A DNA stretch of 50,982 nt from Spongiactinospora rosea (lineage in GTDB: Bacteria; Actinomycetota; Actinomycetes; Streptosporangiales; Streptosporangiaceae). The DNA is taken from contig NZ_QMEY01000040.1 in NCBI RefSeq assembly GCF_003315795.1, positions 1 to 50,982 of the forward strand, in the 5' to 3' direction. Under the pieces are notes generated by a model. That model ran no database searches and was not told where the DNA came from. It was given only the letters and a program-made list of their open reading frames with translations. Made by a program: the position numbers and the translations under genes. Positions 9,314-17,907 of the stretch are shown one piece after another (within the stretch, counting starts at the first letter, position 1; each line of letters starts with the position of its first letter).

Positions 9314-10330
9314 ATGAGGATGAGGAGCGATCCGCCGGGGGAGCCCGGAGTGGAACTGACCGACTCCGACGAGCTGCGGGAGCTGGCCGCCCTGTTCCAG
9401 CGCGGCGAGAACCCGCCCTTCTCCGGCCTCAACACCTTCCTCAAGGCCCCTCACCTGCAAGACCTGAACCTGGTCGGCGAGCACCAGGTCGCGGTGGTGG
9501 GGGTGCCGCTGGACGCGGCGGCCGCCCACCGCCCGGGGCCGCGGTTCGGCCCGCAGGGCATGCGCCGGATCTCCACCCTGCACGCCTCGCACTACTGCGA
9601 ACGCGGCGCGGACCTGCTGGACGGGCTCGACATCGTGGACCTGGGGGACGTCTTCCTCGCCCCCGCCGACCTGGACGCGGCCTTCGCCCGGATCACCAAG
9701 GCCGTGGCGCACATCGTCGCGCACGGGACGTTCCCCGTGGTGCTCGGCGGCGACCACTCGGTCGGGTACCCGGCCGCGCGCGGCGTGATGGAGGCGCACG
9801 GCGGCAAGATCGGCGTGATCCACTTCGACCGGCACCTGGAGAACCGCAACCCGGACGGCGGCGGCCCGGCGTCCCTCGTGCCAGGCCGCCGGGCCGTCCA
9901 CGAGACGCACTTCGACCTGGGCAACCTCGTGCAGATCGGGGTGAGCGGGTGGCAGGCGGCGCGGGCCCCCATCCTGGACGGCTCGGTCGTGATCACCATG
10001 GAGGACCTGGAGGAGCGCGGCCTGGACACGGTGGCGGACCTGGCGCTGGAGGCGGCCTGGGGCGGCGGGGCGCGAGGGGTCTACCTGTCGTTCGACATCG
10101 ACGCCGTCGATCCCGGGTTCGCGCCGGGGACGGGCTGGCCCGAACCCGGCGGCCTCTACCCGCGCGAGGCGCTGCGGCTGGTCCGGCGGTTCGCCAAGGA
10201 GGGGCTGCTCGGCATGGAGGTGGTCGAGGTCGCCCCGCCGTACGACTCCTCGGACGTGACCTCGCTGCTCGGGGTGCGGCTGATCTGCGAGGTGCTGGCC
10301 GCCTCGGTCGCCTCAGGCCACCTCGGCTGA
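9314..10330 (+). CDS. ureohydrolase (agmatinase/guanidine-hydrolase-like) with altered metal motif
   Basis: Arginase-fold enzyme, 338 residues from ATG 9314 (AGGA upstream); a GTG at 9350 with GGGGGAG before it is an equally good alternative. Visible: GVPLDAAAAHRPGPRFGPQGMR, VLGGDHS (His148), FDRHLEN (Asp172, His174) and SFDIDAVDPGFAPGTG (Asp261, Asp263). The N-terminal NTFLKAP segment and the Arg in DRH point to the agmatinase-like branch containing cyanobacterial guanidine hydrolase, an assignment from memory. The usual DxHxD motif ends in Glu176 instead of Asp, and the following active-site loop looks unlike relatives, so activity is uncertain. Monocistronic; convergent with polX, gap 15 bp. 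Confidence 0.85.
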   Translation: MRMRSDPPGEPGVELTDSDELRELAALFQRGENPPFSGLNTFLKAPHLQDLNLVGEHQVAVVGVPLDAAAAHRPGPRFGPQGMRRISTLHASHYCERGADLLDGLDIVDLGDVFLAPADLDAAFARITKAVAHIVAHGTFPVVLGGDHSVGYPAARGVMEAHGGKIGVIHFDRHLENRNPDGGGPASLVPGRRAVHETHFDLGNLVQIGVSGWQAARAPILDGSVVITMEDLEERGLDTVADLALEAAWGGGARGVYLSFDIDAVDPGFAPGTGWPEPGGLYPREALRLVRRFAKEGLLGMEVVEVAPPYDSSDVTSLLGVRLICEVLAASVASGHLG

Positions 10331-10345
10331 CCGCCCCCGCCCCGC

Positions 10346-12046
10346 TCAGCCGTCGCCGCGGCCCAGGAAGGCCAGCAGCCGCTCCAGCGGCCAGGTGTTG
10401 ATCACGTCGTCGGTGGTGAGCCAGGCCCGCTGCGCGATGCCCACCCCGTAGCGCTGGTTGGCCAGGTGCGGGACGGCGTGCGAGTCGCTGTCGATGGAGA
10501 ACTTCACGCCGTGGTGGCGGGCCAGCCGGACCAGCTCGGCGGGCAGGTCGGAGCGGTCGGGATAGGAGTCGATCTCCAGGGCGGTGCCGGTGCGGGCCGC
10601 GCAGCGGAAGATCTCCTCCCAGTCGGCGTCCACCGGCTCGCGCTTGCCGAGCTTGCGCGTGGTGGGGTGGCCGATGATGTGCACCTGCGGGTTTTCGCAG
10701 GCGGCGATGAAGCGGGCGGTCATCTCCGCCCGCGACTGGTTGAAATGGGAGTGGACGCTCGCCACCGTCACGTCGAACCCCTCAAGGACCTCCACCGGCC
10801 AGTCGACCGTGCCGTCGGGGCCGATGTTCAGCTCGGTGCCGTGCAGCAGCCGCATCCCCGGATAGGAGGTCTGCAACCGGGCCACCCGGTCGCGCTGGGC
10901 CAGCGCCTTGTCCAGCGTCATCCGCTGCATGACCAGGTCGGGGGCGTGGTCGGTGATCGCGTAGTAGGCGTAGCCCAGCCGGCCCGCCGCGGCCACCATG
11001 TCCTCGAGGGAGGCGATGCCGTCGGTCAGGTCGGTGTGGGTGTGCAGGTCGCCCTTCAGGTCGTCGAGGGTGACCACCTCGGGCAACTCGCCCTTGAGCG
11101 CCGCGGCGACCTCGCCGCCGTCTTCGCGCATGGTGGGCGGGATCCACGGCATGCCGAGCGCCGCGTAGATCTCCTCCTCGGTGCGGGAGGCGATCACCCG
11201 CTCGCCCTCGAACAGGCCGTACTCGGAGAGCTTCCAGCCCTTCTTGACGGCCATCTCCCTGATCCGGACGTTGTGCTCCTTGGACCCCGTGAAGTACTGC
11301 ATGGCCGCGCCCCAGGACTCGGCGGGCACCAGCCGCAGATCGACCTGCACGCCGCCGGTGGTGCGCACCGAGGTCTTCTTCTCCCCGGCCGCGATCACCT
11401 CCGCGATATACGGCATCGCGCGGAACTCCTCCATCAGCGACGCGGGCCCCACGGCCAGGATGTCGATGTCGCCGATGGTGTCCTTCATCCGCCGCAGCGA
11501 GCCCGCGTGGGCGATCCGCCGCACGCCCTCGCCGGACAGCGAGGCGATGACCCTCTCGGCCAGCTCCATGGCGATGCCGATGTGCACCCGCCGCCCGGCC
11601 TGCTCCATCTGGTCGATGCCCTTGAGGAGGTTGGCCTCGGTGCGCGGGCCGAAGCCCTTGACCCCGCTCAGCCGCCCCGCCGAGATGGCCTCGCGCAGCG
11701 CGGCGGGGGAGTCGATGCCCAGCTCGGTGAACAGGAAGATGGCCTTCTTCGGGCCGAGCGAGGGAATGCGGGTCATCCGCCGCACGCCCTCGGGCACCCG
11801 GCCGCGCAGCTCGTCGAGCTGGCGGAAGCTGCCGCGGCTCAGGAACTCCTCGATCTTCTTGGCGATCGCCTCGCCCACCCCGGGCACCGAGCGGACGTCG
11901 CCGCCCGAGATGTCCTCAGGGTGGCCGGCGATGGCCTTGGCCGCCTTCTGGTAGCTGCGCACCCGGAAGGCGTCGCCCCCGGTCATCGCGAACAGATCGG
12001 CGTATTCCTGCAGCGCCGCCGCGGCCTCATCGTTCACCCGAGCCAT
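10346..12046 (-). CDS. polX: bacterial DNA polymerase X (PolX) with PHP phosphoesterase domain
   Basis: A 566-residue protein with three parts in order: helix-hairpin-helix region (about 1-140; VPGVGEAIAKKI and SLGPKKA), pol-beta-type nucleotidyltransferase palm (about 145-310) with GSLRRMKDTIGDIDIL providing the Gly-Ser and the paired Asp residues and VDLRLV the third, and a C-terminal PHP domain (about 335-560) with GDLHTHTDLTDG, ITDHA, HGTELNI, SVHSHF, IGHPTTR and DSDSH metal-binding motifs. The family fills short gaps and trims 3' ends in base-excision repair. Length matches bacterial PolX. ATG start at 12046. Confidence 0.96.
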   Translation of the reverse strand: MARVNDEAAAALQEYADLFAMTGGDAFRVRSYQKAAKAIAGHPEDISGGDVRSVPGVGEAIAKKIEEFLSRGSFRQLDELRGRVPEGVRRMTRIPSLGPKKAIFLFTELGIDSPAALREAISAGRLSGVKGFGPRTEANLLKGIDQMEQAGRRVHIGIAMELAERVIASLSGEGVRRIAHAGSLRRMKDTIGDIDILAVGPASLMEEFRAMPYIAEVIAAGEKKTSVRTTGGVQVDLRLVPAESWGAAMQYFTGSKEHNVRIREMAVKKGWKLSEYGLFEGERVIASRTEEEIYAALGMPWIPPTMREDGGEVAAALKGELPEVVTLDDLKGDLHTHTDLTDGIASLEDMVAAAGRLGYAYYAITDHAPDLVMQRMTLDKALAQRDRVARLQTSYPGMRLLHGTELNIGPDGTVDWPVEVLEGFDVTVASVHSHFNQSRAEMTARFIAACENPQVHIIGHPTTRKLGKREPVDADWEEIFRCAARTGTALEIDSYPDRSDLPAELVRLARHHGVKFSIDSDSHAVPHLANQRYGVGIAQRAWLTTDDVINTWPLERLLAFLGRGDG

Positions 12047-12079
12047 GCCCCCAAGCGTAGGGGGTGGGTACGACGTTTC

Positions 12080-12109
12080 CCGGCACCCGGGCGCGCGCCC
12101 AGGTGCCGG
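12080..12109 (-). terminator. hairpin terminator after the secreted propeller gene
   Basis: An inverted repeat of CCGGCACC/GGTGCCGG with an inner GGGC/GCCC stem lies between the stop of the secreted protein (12117) and the polX start (12046). Both genes run leftward, so it separates the two transcripts. Confidence 0.75.
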
Positions 12110-12116
12110 TCAGGCG

Positions 12117-14417
12117 TCACTTCTCGGCGATGAACTTGTGGTAGCGGCCCATCCAGTACGGCAGCAGGTAGGACGTGCCGTCGTTGACGTGGGTGCCCGA
12201 TCCGCCCTGTTCGAGCTTGTACGGGTCGTGGTTCCAGTGGCCGATCACCCGCTCGTCGATCGGCACCACCAGGCCGTTGCGGCGCATGCCGAGCTTGGTG
12301 GGGTCGGCGTCGGGCCGGATGTGCCGGCCGAGGTTGACGATGTCCAGCCGGGCGGTGTTGGACTGCTTCCAGTCGATCATGTTCAGCGGGAACCGCTTGA
12401 GGGTGTCCACCGACTGCTCAAGCCACGGCCCGGGCATGTCCAGCGGGAAGGGCCCGTAGGCGTCCAGCCAGGTCTGGTCGGCCAGGCGCGTCGCGGCGAT
12501 GAAGTTGAAGAACGGGTTCAGCTCGTACTGCTCCAGCTGCCAGTAGTCGTACAGCGACCGGGCCCAGGACCGCTTCAGCTCGGCGTCCTTCTCGTAGGCC
12601 AGCAGGTGGTAGTAGTTCATGAACGCCATCTCGTCGTCGGACTGGTTGCCGCCGCCGACGCCCGGGGTGACCTTGGGCGCGAGGGTGTTCATGTCGTAGC
12701 CGTGCTCGTCGATCAGCCGCTTCTTGGCCGCGGCGTACTTCGGGTCGCCCGAGACGTGCTCGGCGATGGCCAGGAACGCCAGGATCGTCTGGCTGTTCAG
12801 CCCGCGCTCCTCGCGCCGCCACGGGTTGCCGTTGAGCTCCTTGGGGTTGAAGAAGCCCCAGCGGGTGGGCTTGCGGTCATGGTCGAGGAAGTAGAAGTCG
12901 CCTGCGATCAGGTGGTCGGTGGTGCGGGTGATGACCGACGCCACCTCGCGCTTCTCGGCGTCGTCCTTGGCGGCGACGTCGTGGTACAGGGCGTTGAAGA
13001 AGTAGTGCCCGACCAGTTCGTCGCTGCTGGTGTCGGTCTTCCAGTACCACTTGCCGTCCGCGCTCTTCGGCCAGCGCGGCACGAGGATCTTCCAGTACGC
13101 GTCGCCCTTCTGCTTGTCCCGGTCGCGCTGCTCGTTGTCGCGGAGGTTGGGGTCGGTCGCGGTGGTCTCGATGATCGAGCGGGCGATGAACCCGGGCGGC
13201 GCGGGGTTGGTACCGCCCTGCGTCACGTCGCCGAGGAACTTCAGCGCCTCGAAGACCTTGCGCGCGTTGTCCTTGGCCGCCGGGTCCTTGGAGGCGCCGT
13301 ACCGGAACACCTCGGCCGCGCCGTACATCGCGGTCCACAGCCCGTCGTTGTCGCTGGAGCCCTGCACCCACTTGCTCAGGTCGCCGGGGGTGGGCAGGTC
13401 CACGCCCTCGACGAACCCGTACGGCGTGCGCTTGTGCATCGCGGCGATCGCCCGCTCGTAGACGTCCGCCTTCTCGGCCAGCGTCGTCCGCCGGGCCTCG
13501 ATCCGGCCGACGCCCCCCGAGGTGGCGAAGTAGGCGTTGGCCTGCGCGTCCACCGCGATGGCCGCGACCGCGTCGCCGGGCAGCCAGCGGCGGCCCTGGC
13601 GGTACTCCCAGTTCGTGCCGTCGAAGCGGATCGCGCCGCTCGCGGTGCCGAGCCAGACGTCGCCGTCCGCGCCGGGCGTGAGCGCGGTGAAGCCGAGCAG
13701 CGGCAGGCCGTCGGCCGGGCCGTACGCCTTCCACGCGCCGCCGTCCCTGACGCCGACGCCGGACGCGGCGGCGTACCACAGCCGGTCCTTGCTGTCGTAG
13801 GCCAGATGGCCGATCGCCGGGGTGGCCGACACCTGCTTCCAGTCGCGGCCCGCACGTTCGTACAGGCCGGTCGCGGTGGCGACGGCGATCGTGCCGGACT
13901 TCGCGGACCGGGCGATGGCCACCGCGTGGCCGGGCAGCCGGTCGGGACGCCAGGCGTGGCCGCGGTCGTTGTGGTAGAGCCGATCGCCCTGCGCGAGGAC
14001 GAGGTCGCGCCCACCGGCGAGCAGCGCCTTGGCCGGGTCGACGCCGTGCGGCAGCCGCATGGTCGTGGTGCGCCACCGGTCGCCGCTCGCGATCAGCAGG
14101 CCGCGCGCGGTCAGCGCGGCCAGGTCGCCGCCGCGCCAGGCCACCCGGTGCGCGGCTCCGGCGGCGACCTCCTTCCACGCCCCCGCGGTCCATACGGCCA
14201 ATCCCTTGGCGTGGGCCGCGGCGATGACGCCGCCGGGTCCCGTGGCCAGGGAGACGGCCGCGCCGGGCAGCGCGGGAAGCGTGCCGCCGACCTGGAGGAC
14301 GAACGGATCGACGAGGGCGGGGGCGGCGGCCGTCGTCGTCGCGGCGTGCACCCCGGCGGCGGGGATGATCGCGACCGCGAGGGCGGCGGCGAGCAGGAGG
14401 TTGTGCTTACGGGCCAT
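12117..14417 (-). CDS. secreted beta-propeller protein with C-terminal alpha-helical domain, sugar locus
   Basis: A 766-residue exported protein starting at ATG 14417 with GGAGG six bases upstream. Residues 1-25 form a signal peptide ending AAGVHA. Residues about 35-330 contain propeller-like repeats resembling two-component-regulator propeller units (APAIGHLAYDSKDRLWYAA, GADGDVWLGTASGAIRFDG). The rest (about 350-766) is helix-rich with aromatic residues and recalls (alpha/alpha)6-barrel glycan-active proteins, but I see no known catalytic motif. It is transcribed divergently from the ROK/GH4/ABC operon and shares the operator region, so it is probably co-regulated and may bind or cut the polysaccharide whose sugars that operon imports. 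Function not recognised. Confidence 0.85.
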   Translation of the reverse strand: MARKHNLLLAAALAVAIIPAAGVHAATTTAAAPALVDPFVLQVGGTLPALPGAAVSLATGPGGVIAAAHAKGLAVWTAGAWKEVAAGAAHRVAWRGGDLAALTARGLLIASGDRWRTTTMRLPHGVDPAKALLAGGRDLVLAQGDRLYHNDRGHAWRPDRLPGHAVAIARSAKSGTIAVATATGLYERAGRDWKQVSATPAIGHLAYDSKDRLWYAAASGVGVRDGGAWKAYGPADGLPLLGFTALTPGADGDVWLGTASGAIRFDGTNWEYRQGRRWLPGDAVAAIAVDAQANAYFATSGGVGRIEARRTTLAEKADVYERAIAAMHKRTPYGFVEGVDLPTPGDLSKWVQGSSDNDGLWTAMYGAAEVFRYGASKDPAAKDNARKVFEALKFLGDVTQGGTNPAPPGFIARSIIETTATDPNLRDNEQRDRDKQKGDAYWKILVPRWPKSADGKWYWKTDTSSDELVGHYFFNALYHDVAAKDDAEKREVASVITRTTDHLIAGDFYFLDHDRKPTRWGFFNPKELNGNPWRREERGLNSQTILAFLAIAEHVSGDPKYAAAKKRLIDEHGYDMNTLAPKVTPGVGGGNQSDDEMAFMNYYHLLAYEKDAELKRSWARSLYDYWQLEQYELNPFFNFIAATRLADQTWLDAYGPFPLDMPGPWLEQSVDTLKRFPLNMIDWKQSNTARLDIVNLGRHIRPDADPTKLGMRRNGLVVPIDERVIGHWNHDPYKLEQGGSGTHVNDGTSYLLPYWMGRYHKFIAEK

Positions 14418-14453
14418 GGAATTCCTCCGTGGAGCAAGTAGTGCAGAACCTAG

Positions 14454-14491
14454 TAAAGAGTCTTTATTGCATCTAGGCAAGAGTCTTTACT
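14454..14491. promoter_or_regulatory. two operator sites for the ROK repressor
   Basis: Within the 86-bp divergent intergenic region, TAAAGAGTCTTTA (14454-14466) is a perfect 6+1+6 palindrome and AAGAGTCTTTACT (14479-14491) is a second, partial copy. The two blocks together also form a 15-bp imperfect inverted repeat with one mismatch (14452-14493). ROK repressors commonly control the adjacent operon from such paired sites, so both the operon and the secreted-protein gene are probably repressed from here. Confidence 0.7.
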
Positions 14492-14496
14492 AGAAT
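14467..14496 (+). promoter_or_regulatory. promoter of ROK operon, probably leaderless
   Basis: TTGCAT (14467-14472), an 18-bp spacer and TAGAAT (14491-14496) form a sigma-70-like promoter. The -10 box ends only seven bases before the ATG at 14504, and no Shine-Dalgarno is present, so the mRNA probably begins at or next to the start codon. The second operator lies inside the spacer. Confidence 0.55.
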
Positions 14497-14503
14497 CCGG
14501 GTC

Positions 14504-15655
14504 ATGGCCCAGCACGCGACCCTCGCGACCCTTCGCGAGATCAACGCATCGGTGGTCCTCACGGCGATCCGCGCCGACCCCCCGCTCTCGCGGGCCGAGG
14601 TCAGCCGCCGCACCGGGATGACCAAGCCGACCGTCGCCAACGCGCTCGACCTGCTGCTGGCCGCCGGCCTGGTACGGCAGGCGGCCCCGCCCGGCGAGAC
14701 GCACTACGGCGCGGTCTACTTCGAGCCCGTGCACACGCTGGCCCACGTCCTGGCCCTGGACATCGGCACCCGCTTCGTCCGGGGCGCGATCTGCGACCTC
14801 GGCGGGGCCATGCTGGCCCGGCACGACCAGCGCATAGCGGACTCCGCGCCGGAGACCGTGCTGAGCGCCGCCAAGGCCGTCCACGACCGCCTGCTGGAGG
14901 GCGGCGGCGACCTGCCCGGCCTGGAGGTCGCGGTGGCCGGGGTCCCCGGCGTGGTGGACCCCAGGGAAGGCGTGATCAGGGAGAGCAACCGGGCCGAGCT
15001 GGAGGGCGTGCCGATCAGGGCACGGCTCGCCGAAGCGCTCGGCGTCCACGCCGAGGTCGAGAACGACGTCACCCTCGCCGCCGTCGGCGAGCACGCGTCC
15101 GGCGCCGGGCGGGGCGTGGACGACTTCGCGTTCCTGTCCATCGGCGCGGGCGTCGGCGCCGGGCTCGTCCTCGGCGGCCGCCCGCACCGCGGCCACCGGG
15201 GCGCCGCGGGCGAGGTGGACAACCCGCCGCCCGGGCAGGAGTTCGCGCCGGACAGCCCGTCCGCCGACGCGCTGGTGAGCTGGTCGGCCGCCTCGCTCGG
15301 CGAGCGGCGCACCCCGGAGGAGCTGTTCGCCGCCGGGCGTACCGGCGAGCCGAGAGCCGTCGAGATCCTCACCGAGCAGGCCAGGCGCACCGCCGTGCGC
15401 ATCGCCGAGATCACCAAGGTCGCCGACGTCGAACTGGTCGTGCTCGGCGGCGGCATCGGCCTGGCCAGCGCCGACATCCTCGGCCGGATCGAAGACGCGC
15501 TCGCCGCCCTGGTCCGGCGTCCGCCCCGGCTCGCCGTGTCCGGCCTCGGCGACGCGCCGGTCCTGGTCGGCGCGATGGCCAGGGGCGCCCAGCTCGGCTG
15601 GGAGCGATTCACCACCCGCCGCATCAGCGAGGCGGCAGTCAGGAGCAACACATGA
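14504..15655 (+). CDS. ROK-family transcriptional repressor
   Basis: A 383-residue regulator with an N-terminal winged helix (about 5-65; LSRAEVSRRTGMTKPTVANAL) and a ROK sugar-binding/kinase-like domain (LALDIGTRFVRGAICDLGG; later GAGVGAGLVLGG and VVLGGGIGLAS). The Cys-rich zinc motif found in many ROK proteins is absent; the region reads HRGAAGEVDN. It is first in the operon, overlaps the GH4 gene by ATGA, and is divergent from the secreted protein with paired operators between them. It likely responds to the imported sugar or its phosphate and represses both units. Confidence 0.94.
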   Translation: MAQHATLATLREINASVVLTAIRADPPLSRAEVSRRTGMTKPTVANALDLLLAAGLVRQAAPPGETHYGAVYFEPVHTLAHVLALDIGTRFVRGAICDLGGAMLARHDQRIADSAPETVLSAAKAVHDRLLEGGGDLPGLEVAVAGVPGVVDPREGVIRESNRAELEGVPIRARLAEALGVHAEVENDVTLAAVGEHASGAGRGVDDFAFLSIGAGVGAGLVLGGRPHRGHRGAAGEVDNPPPGQEFAPDSPSADALVSWSAASLGERRTPEELFAAGRTGEPRAVEILTEQARRTAVRIAEITKVADVELVVLGGGIGLASADILGRIEDALAALVRRPPRLAVSGLGDAPVLVGAMARGAQLGWERFTTRRISEAAVRSNT

Positions 15656-16890
15656 AGATCGCGGTCGTCGGGGGCGGCTCCACCTACACCCCCGAGCTGG
15701 TGGACGGCCTGGCCGCGCTGCCCATCACCGAGCTGACGCTGACCGACCCGGCCTCCGACCGGCTCGCCGTCGTGGGCGCGATGGCCGCCCGGATGTTCGC
15801 CAAGGCCGGCCACCCCGGAACCGTCCGCTGGACCACCGACCTCGCCGACGCCGTCGAGGGCGCGTCCGCCGTACTGCTCCAGTTGCGCGTGGGCGGCCAG
15901 CGGGCCCGGCTCGCCGACGAGACCTGGCCACTGGAATGCGGCTGCGTGGGCCAGGAGACGACCGGCGCGGGCGGCCTGGCCAAGGCGCTGCGCACGGTCC
16001 CCGAAGTACTGCGGATCGCCGAGCGGGTCCGCGCGCTCGCCCCCGGCACGTGGATCGTCGACTTCACCAACCCCGTCGGCATCGTCACCCGCGCGCTGCT
16101 GGACGCCGGCCACCGGGCGGTCGGGCTGTGCAACGTGGCGATCGGGTTCCAGCGGCTGTTCGCCCGCCTGCTCGGCGTCGCGCCCGCCGACCTCACCCTC
16201 GATCACGTCGGGCTCAACCACCTGACCTGGGAGCGGGCCGCCTGGGTGGACGGCACCGACCGCCTGCCCGAGCTGCTGAGCGGCCACCCCGGGGAGCTCA
16301 CCGAGGAGACCGAACTCCCCGCGGACCTGGTCCGCGGCCTGGGCGTGGTGCCCTCCTACTATCTGCGGTACTACTACACCCACGACGAAGTGGTCGCCGA
16401 GCAACGCCGCGGCCCCAAACGGGCCGAGCAGGTGCTCGACCTGGAACGGCGGTTGCTGGCGATGTACCCGGACCTTTCGGAAAAGCCCGCGCTGCTGGAA
16501 CAGCGCGGCGGCGCGCACTACTCCACCGCCGCCGTCGATCTGCTGACCTCACTGCTCGGCGACCGCGGCGACACCCAGGTGGTGAACCTCCGCAACGGCG
16601 GCACGCTGCCCTTCCTGCCGGACTCCGCGGTCATCGAGGTCCCGGCCCGGATCACCGCCGCGGGCCTGGTGCCGCTGCCGGTCCGCCCCGTCGAGCCGCT
16701 GTTCTCCGGCCTGATCGCGCACGTCACCGCCTATGAGGAACTGGCCCTTTCCGCCGCCCTGCACGGCGGGCGGGCCCGGGTGGAGGCCGCGCTGCTCGCC
16801 CACCCGCTGGTCGGCCGCTACGACCTGGCCCGGCGCCTCACCGACCGGCTGCTGGCCGCCAACCGCGACCACCTCCCGTGGGCCGCATGA
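15652..16890 (+). CDS. glycoside hydrolase family 4, 6-phospho-beta-glucosidase-like
   Basis: A 412-residue NAD/Mn-dependent hydrolase. The dinucleotide-binding start MKIAVVGGGSTYTPELVDGL is diagnostic of GH4, and the metal-binding Cys and His are seen in LCNVAIG and GLNHLTW; PSYYLRYYYTHDE follows as in 6-phospho-beta-glucosidases. GH4 enzymes act on 6-phosphorylated disaccharides normally delivered by PTS. Here import is by an ABC system, so phosphate would have to come from the kinase encoded next. It overlaps the ROK stop by ATGA and ends overlapping the kinase start. Substrate linkage is inferred from family only. Confidence 0.93.
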   Translation: MKIAVVGGGSTYTPELVDGLAALPITELTLTDPASDRLAVVGAMAARMFAKAGHPGTVRWTTDLADAVEGASAVLLQLRVGGQRARLADETWPLECGCVGQETTGAGGLAKALRTVPEVLRIAERVRALAPGTWIVDFTNPVGIVTRALLDAGHRAVGLCNVAIGFQRLFARLLGVAPADLTLDHVGLNHLTWERAAWVDGTDRLPELLSGHPGELTEETELPADLVRGLGVVPSYYLRYYYTHDEVVAEQRRGPKRAEQVLDLERRLLAMYPDLSEKPALLEQRGGAHYSTAAVDLLTSLLGDRGDTQVVNLRNGGTLPFLPDSAVIEVPARITAAGLVPLPVRPVEPLFSGLIAHVTAYEELALSAALHGGRARVEAALLAHPLVGRYDLARRLTDRLLAANRDHLPWAA

Positions 16891-17894
16891 CCGGCCGGGC
16901 CGCCGTGCTCGCCATCGACGCGGGCAACAGCAAGACGGACGTGGCGCTGGTGTCGGCGCGCGGCGACCTGCTGGCCTGGGTACGCGGCGGCGGCTTCAAC
17001 CCGCACGAGCGGCGGCTGCCCGAGGCCATCGCCATGATCGCCGCCCTGGTGCGCCAGGCCGCCCCCGGCGGCGGCCCGGTCGCCGAGCACGTCGCCGCGT
17101 TCCTCGCGCACTGCGACCTGCCCGTCGAGCAGGAGGCGATGCGCGCCGAGATCGCCGCCCAGGGCTGGGCCCCCGACGTCACCGTGGACAACGACACCTT
17201 CGCCATCCTGCGCGCCGGGTCCGGCCGCCCCTACGGCGTCGCCGTGGTCTGCGGCGGCGGCATGAACTGCGTGGCCCTCGCGCCCGGCGGCGGCTCGGCC
17301 AGATACCCCGCGCTCGGCAGACGCTCCGGCGACTGGGGCGGCGGCGAGTTCCTGGCCGAGGAGGTGCTGTGGTGGGCGGTCCGCGACGAGGACGGCAGAG
17401 GCGTCCCGACGATGCTCCGCGAGGCCGTCCCCGCGCACTTCGGGCTGCCCGACGTCCTCTCCGTCTGCGTCGCCTTCCACCTGCACGACCTCCCAGAGGA
17501 GCGGCTGCACGAACTGGTGCCGCTGCTGTTCGAGGTGGCCGGCCGCGGCGACGCCGTGGCCGGCGCGCTGATCGACCGGCTCGGCGACGAGACGGCCGTC
17601 ATGGCCACGGCCGCGATGGACCGCCTGGACTGGGACGGCCGCACCATCCCCATCGTCCTCGGCGGCGGCGTGCTCACCGCCGCCGACCCGAGACTGCTGG
17701 CCAGGATCGAGAAAGGGCTGCGCGGCACCGGGGCGGACGTGGACGTCCGCCTCCTCGCCGACCCGCCCGTCATCGGCTCGGCCCTGTACGGCCTGGACCG
17801 GCTGGGCGCGACCCGGCCGGACGTCGAACGACGCCTCACCGAGGCGATCACGACGAGCGTCCCCGTGACGCCTGCACCAAGAAAGACCCCTTGA
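16887..17894 (+). CDS. BadF/BadG/N-acetylglucosamine-kinase-family sugar kinase
   Basis: About 335 residues from ATG 16887, which overlaps the GH4 stop (ATGA); a GTG at 16878 is possible. ASKHA-fold kinase: phosphate-1 motif AIDAGNSKTDVALV, VDNDTFAILRA, VVCGGGMNCVA, GRRSGDWGGGEFLAEE and adenosine motif VLGGGVLTA. This family includes N-acetylglucosamine and glucosamine kinases. Position between a GH4 phospho-glycosidase and an ABC sugar importer suggests it phosphorylates the imported mono- or disaccharide. Which sugar is not evident. Confidence 0.9.
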   Translation: MTGRAAVLAIDAGNSKTDVALVSARGDLLAWVRGGGFNPHERRLPEAIAMIAALVRQAAPGGGPVAEHVAAFLAHCDLPVEQEAMRAEIAAQGWAPDVTVDNDTFAILRAGSGRPYGVAVVCGGGMNCVALAPGGGSARYPALGRRSGDWGGGEFLAEEVLWWAVRDEDGRGVPTMLREAVPAHFGLPDVLSVCVAFHLHDLPEERLHELVPLLFEVAGRGDAVAGALIDRLGDETAVMATAAMDRLDWDGRTIPIVLGGGVLTAADPRLLARIEKGLRGTGADVDVRLLADPPVIGSALYGLDRLGATRPDVERRLTEAITTSVPVTPAPRKTP

Positions 17895-17907
17895 AGGGAG
17901 CCCCCAC

